Below, in pieces: positions 5,083 to 6,816 of a DNA stretch of 6,816 nt (positions within the stretch are counted from its first letter, which is position 1; every line of letters starts with the position of its first letter). The notes under the pieces were generated by a model, which saw nothing but the letters and a program-made list of their open reading frames with translations, ran no database searches and was not told where the DNA came from. The translations under genes were made by a program, and so were the position numbers. The stretch covers positions 1 to 6,816 of the forward strand of contig PKCL01000324.1 in the NCBI GenBank assembly GCA_002862165.1, read 5' to 3'. Origin of the DNA: Planctomycetaceae bacterium. Lineage in GTDB: Bacteria; Planctomycetota; Planctomycetia; Pirellulales; UBA1268.

Positions 5083-6522
5083 ATGGATGCAGCAGTCGAA
5101 AATGCGTCAAAAATTCATTCTGGAGTCCGGCCGATTCAGGTTGTTGGCTTCTGTCTTTTGTTGCTCGCTGCGGTTGCAGGTGGCCTGCTTATCGAGTTTC
5201 CGGAAAAAAAAGCAGGCGGTGAGGTTGAGCTGTTGGTTGGAGCGGTTCTTGGTCCGGCAGATCTTGCCGTTATCGAGGCTGTTTTTCATCGTTCCGGCCT
5301 TGATTCATATCGTGTGGATGATGGTCGGCTCTATGTAGATCGGGGCCAGCAGAGCAGTTATTTAAGAGCGGTTGTTGATGCGGGTGCTCTGCCTCCAGAA
5401 TTTGGAGGCAGCCTGCGGCGAGCCGTTGAGAGTGACAGCCCTTGGCGGAGTAAGGAGACTCAGGCTGAGTTGGTGCGAGTTGCGACCCAAGAGGAATTGT
5501 CACTGGTGATTCGAACCATGCCAGGTATCGAACAGGCTGCAGTGCTTTATTCGGGGAGTAATGCTGGCAGTTTATTTCGTGAGGGTGATGCCCGTGCGCA
5601 AACGGCAAGTGTGAGTATTCGTACACAACCTGAGTTAGAGCTTGATCGGCATCGTGTCGACGCAATTCGGGTCCTTGTCGCGGCTTCGATTGCAGGTCTT
5701 CGCGTAGAGCAGGTGGCTCTCACTGATCTTCGAAGTGGACAAGTTTTCGATGGTCCGTTGTTATCCGATGCCGAGTTCATCACTACCGATCCAAATCGAG
5801 CACGAGCTGTTGCGTACGAGCAGCACGTGACTTTAAAAATACGTCAGGCGTTGGCTTTTATTGCTGGGGTTGTTGTTGAGGTGAATGCCTCCGCTATTGA
5901 ACAAGTAGCTGACGGTGAAAAAGAAACGGTAGTTCGTGATGTCCGAGCGGCTGCTAACGTGCCTGCAATTGTGGGTGTTGAATTAGGCGGTGAACAGGGT
6001 GCCAACGATGTTGGACAAGTTGTCTACGTTTCTGTGGCAATTCCGGAAACGTATATTGACCGTTTGCGTGAAGAGATTTACGTAAACGTGGAAGACGCCG
6101 CGAGTGCTGAAATTGAAAGACTCCGATCGCTCGTTGTTGGGCTTGTTCCTGCAACGGAACCTTGGGGTCGGGCTGTGGTCACAATAACTCGATATCCCGG
6201 ACTTAGCGCTGCTTGTGCTCGAGATGTGCAAGGTGCATCGAATCAGTCGGATGCTGGTGAAGAAGAAGCCTCTCCTGCACCAACATATTCATTATCAATG
6301 TTTTTGCCAATTGGTTCGGAGTTGGTGATTCGATCCCTGATAAAAGGAAAGCTGATCGCGCTGTACGGCTGCCTGGCGCTTGGTTTGTCTGTGGTGTTTA
6401 TGTGGTGGCCGAGGTGGCGGATGCCGGAGCAGCAGTCTGATATGTCTGGTGATGGTCGTAAGTTGATTAATTGGGCAGCGATTCGACGTCCGCATCAGCA
6501 TGAAGAGCAAGCCAAGGCGTAG
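5083..6522 (+). CDS. fliF: Flagellar M-ring protein FliF-like (divergent)
   Basis: This 479-aa protein has the FliF plan: an N-terminal membrane helix (about 18-37), a large periplasmic part, a second helix (about 423-442) and a cytoplasmic tail. Residues 48-109 match the first ring-building motif (VELLVGAVLGPADLAVIEAV, then a strand, then LRAVVDAGALPPEFGG). Residues 127-224 match the second, YscJ-like motif (AELVRVATQEELSLVIRTMPGIEQAAVLY, then TASVSIR and IAGLRVEQVALTD). Residues 238-371 resemble the third, with IERLRSLVVGLVPA near its end. FliF forms the MS ring in the inner membrane, the base for rotor, export gate and FliG. The tail after helix 2 is only about 37 residues, clearly shorter than in enterobacterial FliF (about 550 aa in total), so the FliG-binding end may be reduced or altered. 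SctJ injectisome proteins are shorter lipoproteins, making FliF the better choice. Confidence 0.85.
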   Translation: MDAAVENASKIHSGVRPIQVVGFCLLLLAAVAGGLLIEFPEKKAGGEVELLVGAVLGPADLAVIEAVFHRSGLDSYRVDDGRLYVDRGQQSSYLRAVVDAGALPPEFGGSLRRAVESDSPWRSKETQAELVRVATQEELSLVIRTMPGIEQAAVLYSGSNAGSLFREGDARAQTASVSIRTQPELELDRHRVDAIRVLVAASIAGLRVEQVALTDLRSGQVFDGPLLSDAEFITTDPNRARAVAYEQHVTLKIRQALAFIAGVVVEVNASAIEQVADGEKETVVRDVRAAANVPAIVGVELGGEQGANDVGQVVYVSVAIPETYIDRLREEIYVNVEDAASAEIERLRSLVVGLVPATEPWGRAVVTITRYPGLSAACARDVQGASNQSDAGEEEASPAPTYSLSMFLPIGSELVIRSLIKGKLIALYGCLALGLSVVFMWWPRWRMPEQQSDMSGDGRKLINWAAIRRPHQHEEQAKA

Positions 6523-6530
6523 TGAGCTCT

Positions 6531-6816
6531 ATGAGAAATTCTTTATCCTATAATATGCTGTTGTGCAAAGTAATTTTTTCACTCGCAATGTGTGTCTGTT
6601 CGCATGCTTTGGTCCTTGCAGATGAGCAAGATGCTGAAACTCCTTTTCATGGCGATTTTCCTAACGTTTCCCTGTCTTTGGAAGAGGCTTCAGGAACTCA
6701 GCCTTCTGGCGAATCGAATGCGTTGTCGTTTGGCAATGACATAGCTTTTGATTGGAAGGCATGGGCCATTGTGGGTATTGCGGGAGCGGTATTGGTTGGC
6801 GTTCGGCTGTTTAATC
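6531..6816 (+). CDS. Signal-peptide protein with a membrane helix, possibly FliO-like (cut by window end)
   Basis: The first 95 codons are visible and open to the last base. Residues 1-31 form a signal peptide (MRNSLSYNML, then a hydrophobic stretch, cleavage likely after VLA before DEQDAE). Residues 32-73 are polar and acidic, a short periplasmic segment. From Trp74 a new hydrophobic helix begins (AWAIVGIAGAVLVGVRLF) that should lead to a cytoplasmic part outside the window. Signal peptide, short periplasmic piece, single helix and cytoplasmic domain is the layout of FliO-type export-gate proteins in several lineages, and the FliF-like gene ends eight bases upstream. With no conserved FliO domain visible yet, the family call is tentative. 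The ribosome-binding site is weak (GTGAGC), consistent with coupled translation. Confidence 0.7.
   Translation, partial: MRNSLSYNMLLCKVIFSLAMCVCSHALVLADEQDAETPFHGDFPNVSLSLEEASGTQPSGESNALSFGNDIAFDWKAWAIVGIAGAVLVGVRLFN

Noticed and set aside
5060..5338. 92-codon ORF overlapping the start of fliF in another frame
   Set aside because: Its Lys/Arg/Leu-rich translation is a shadow of the FliF frame, whose helix and ring motifs are clear.
5270..5783. Reverse-strand ORFs inside fliF
   Set aside because: They have low-complexity His/Gln/Arg/Ser-rich translations typical of antisense frames, with no start signals.

Overview
The window looks like ordinary chromosomal DNA of moderate G+C from a Gram-negative-type bacterium. 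I infer a planctomycete or relative from the mix of genes: a short CPTC membrane protein beside small membrane ORFs, an LDH-like malate dehydrogenase standing alone, and a strongly divergent flagellar M-ring gene. Nothing in the sequence proves the lineage. All supported genes lie on the + strand. I see no rRNA, tRNA, CRISPR array, insertion sequence or integrase.

Layout. (1) Positions 1-166 hold the last codons of an upstream gene, tightly followed by a 43-residue single-helix membrane protein. (2) Positions 167-734 show no convincing gene. This stretch ends in a good TATAAT box placed so that the next mRNA may start at or beside its ATG. (3) Positions 735-2412 carry two adjacent exported or membrane genes: a 112-aa CPTC protein and a 444-aa signal-peptide protein that appears to contain a duplicated domain and a C-terminal membrane helix. 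(4) Positions 2655-3599 encode a complete malate dehydrogenase with all expected catalytic residues. (5) Positions 3600-3801 are intergenic. They carry a small stem-loop after mdh and a striking 16-bp stem whose three non-Watson-Crick pairs are all G-U on the + strand RNA. (6) Positions 3802-6816 are a compact run of four genes: an alpha/beta-hydrolase-fold protein without its catalytic serine and histidine, a small GHKL (histidine-kinase-type) ATPase domain with eroded nucleotide-binding boxes, a FliF-like M-ring protein, and the start of a signal-peptide/membrane-helix protein that may be FliO-like but is cut by the window end.

The most interesting part is the last block. Two apparently degenerate enzyme folds are encoded directly upstream of a divergent flagellar MS-ring protein, behind a probable structured 5' leader. 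The simplest reading is an operon for flagellar basal-body assembly in which the first two products act as binding or regulatory proteins rather than enzymes. This is an inference from context and from missing residues.
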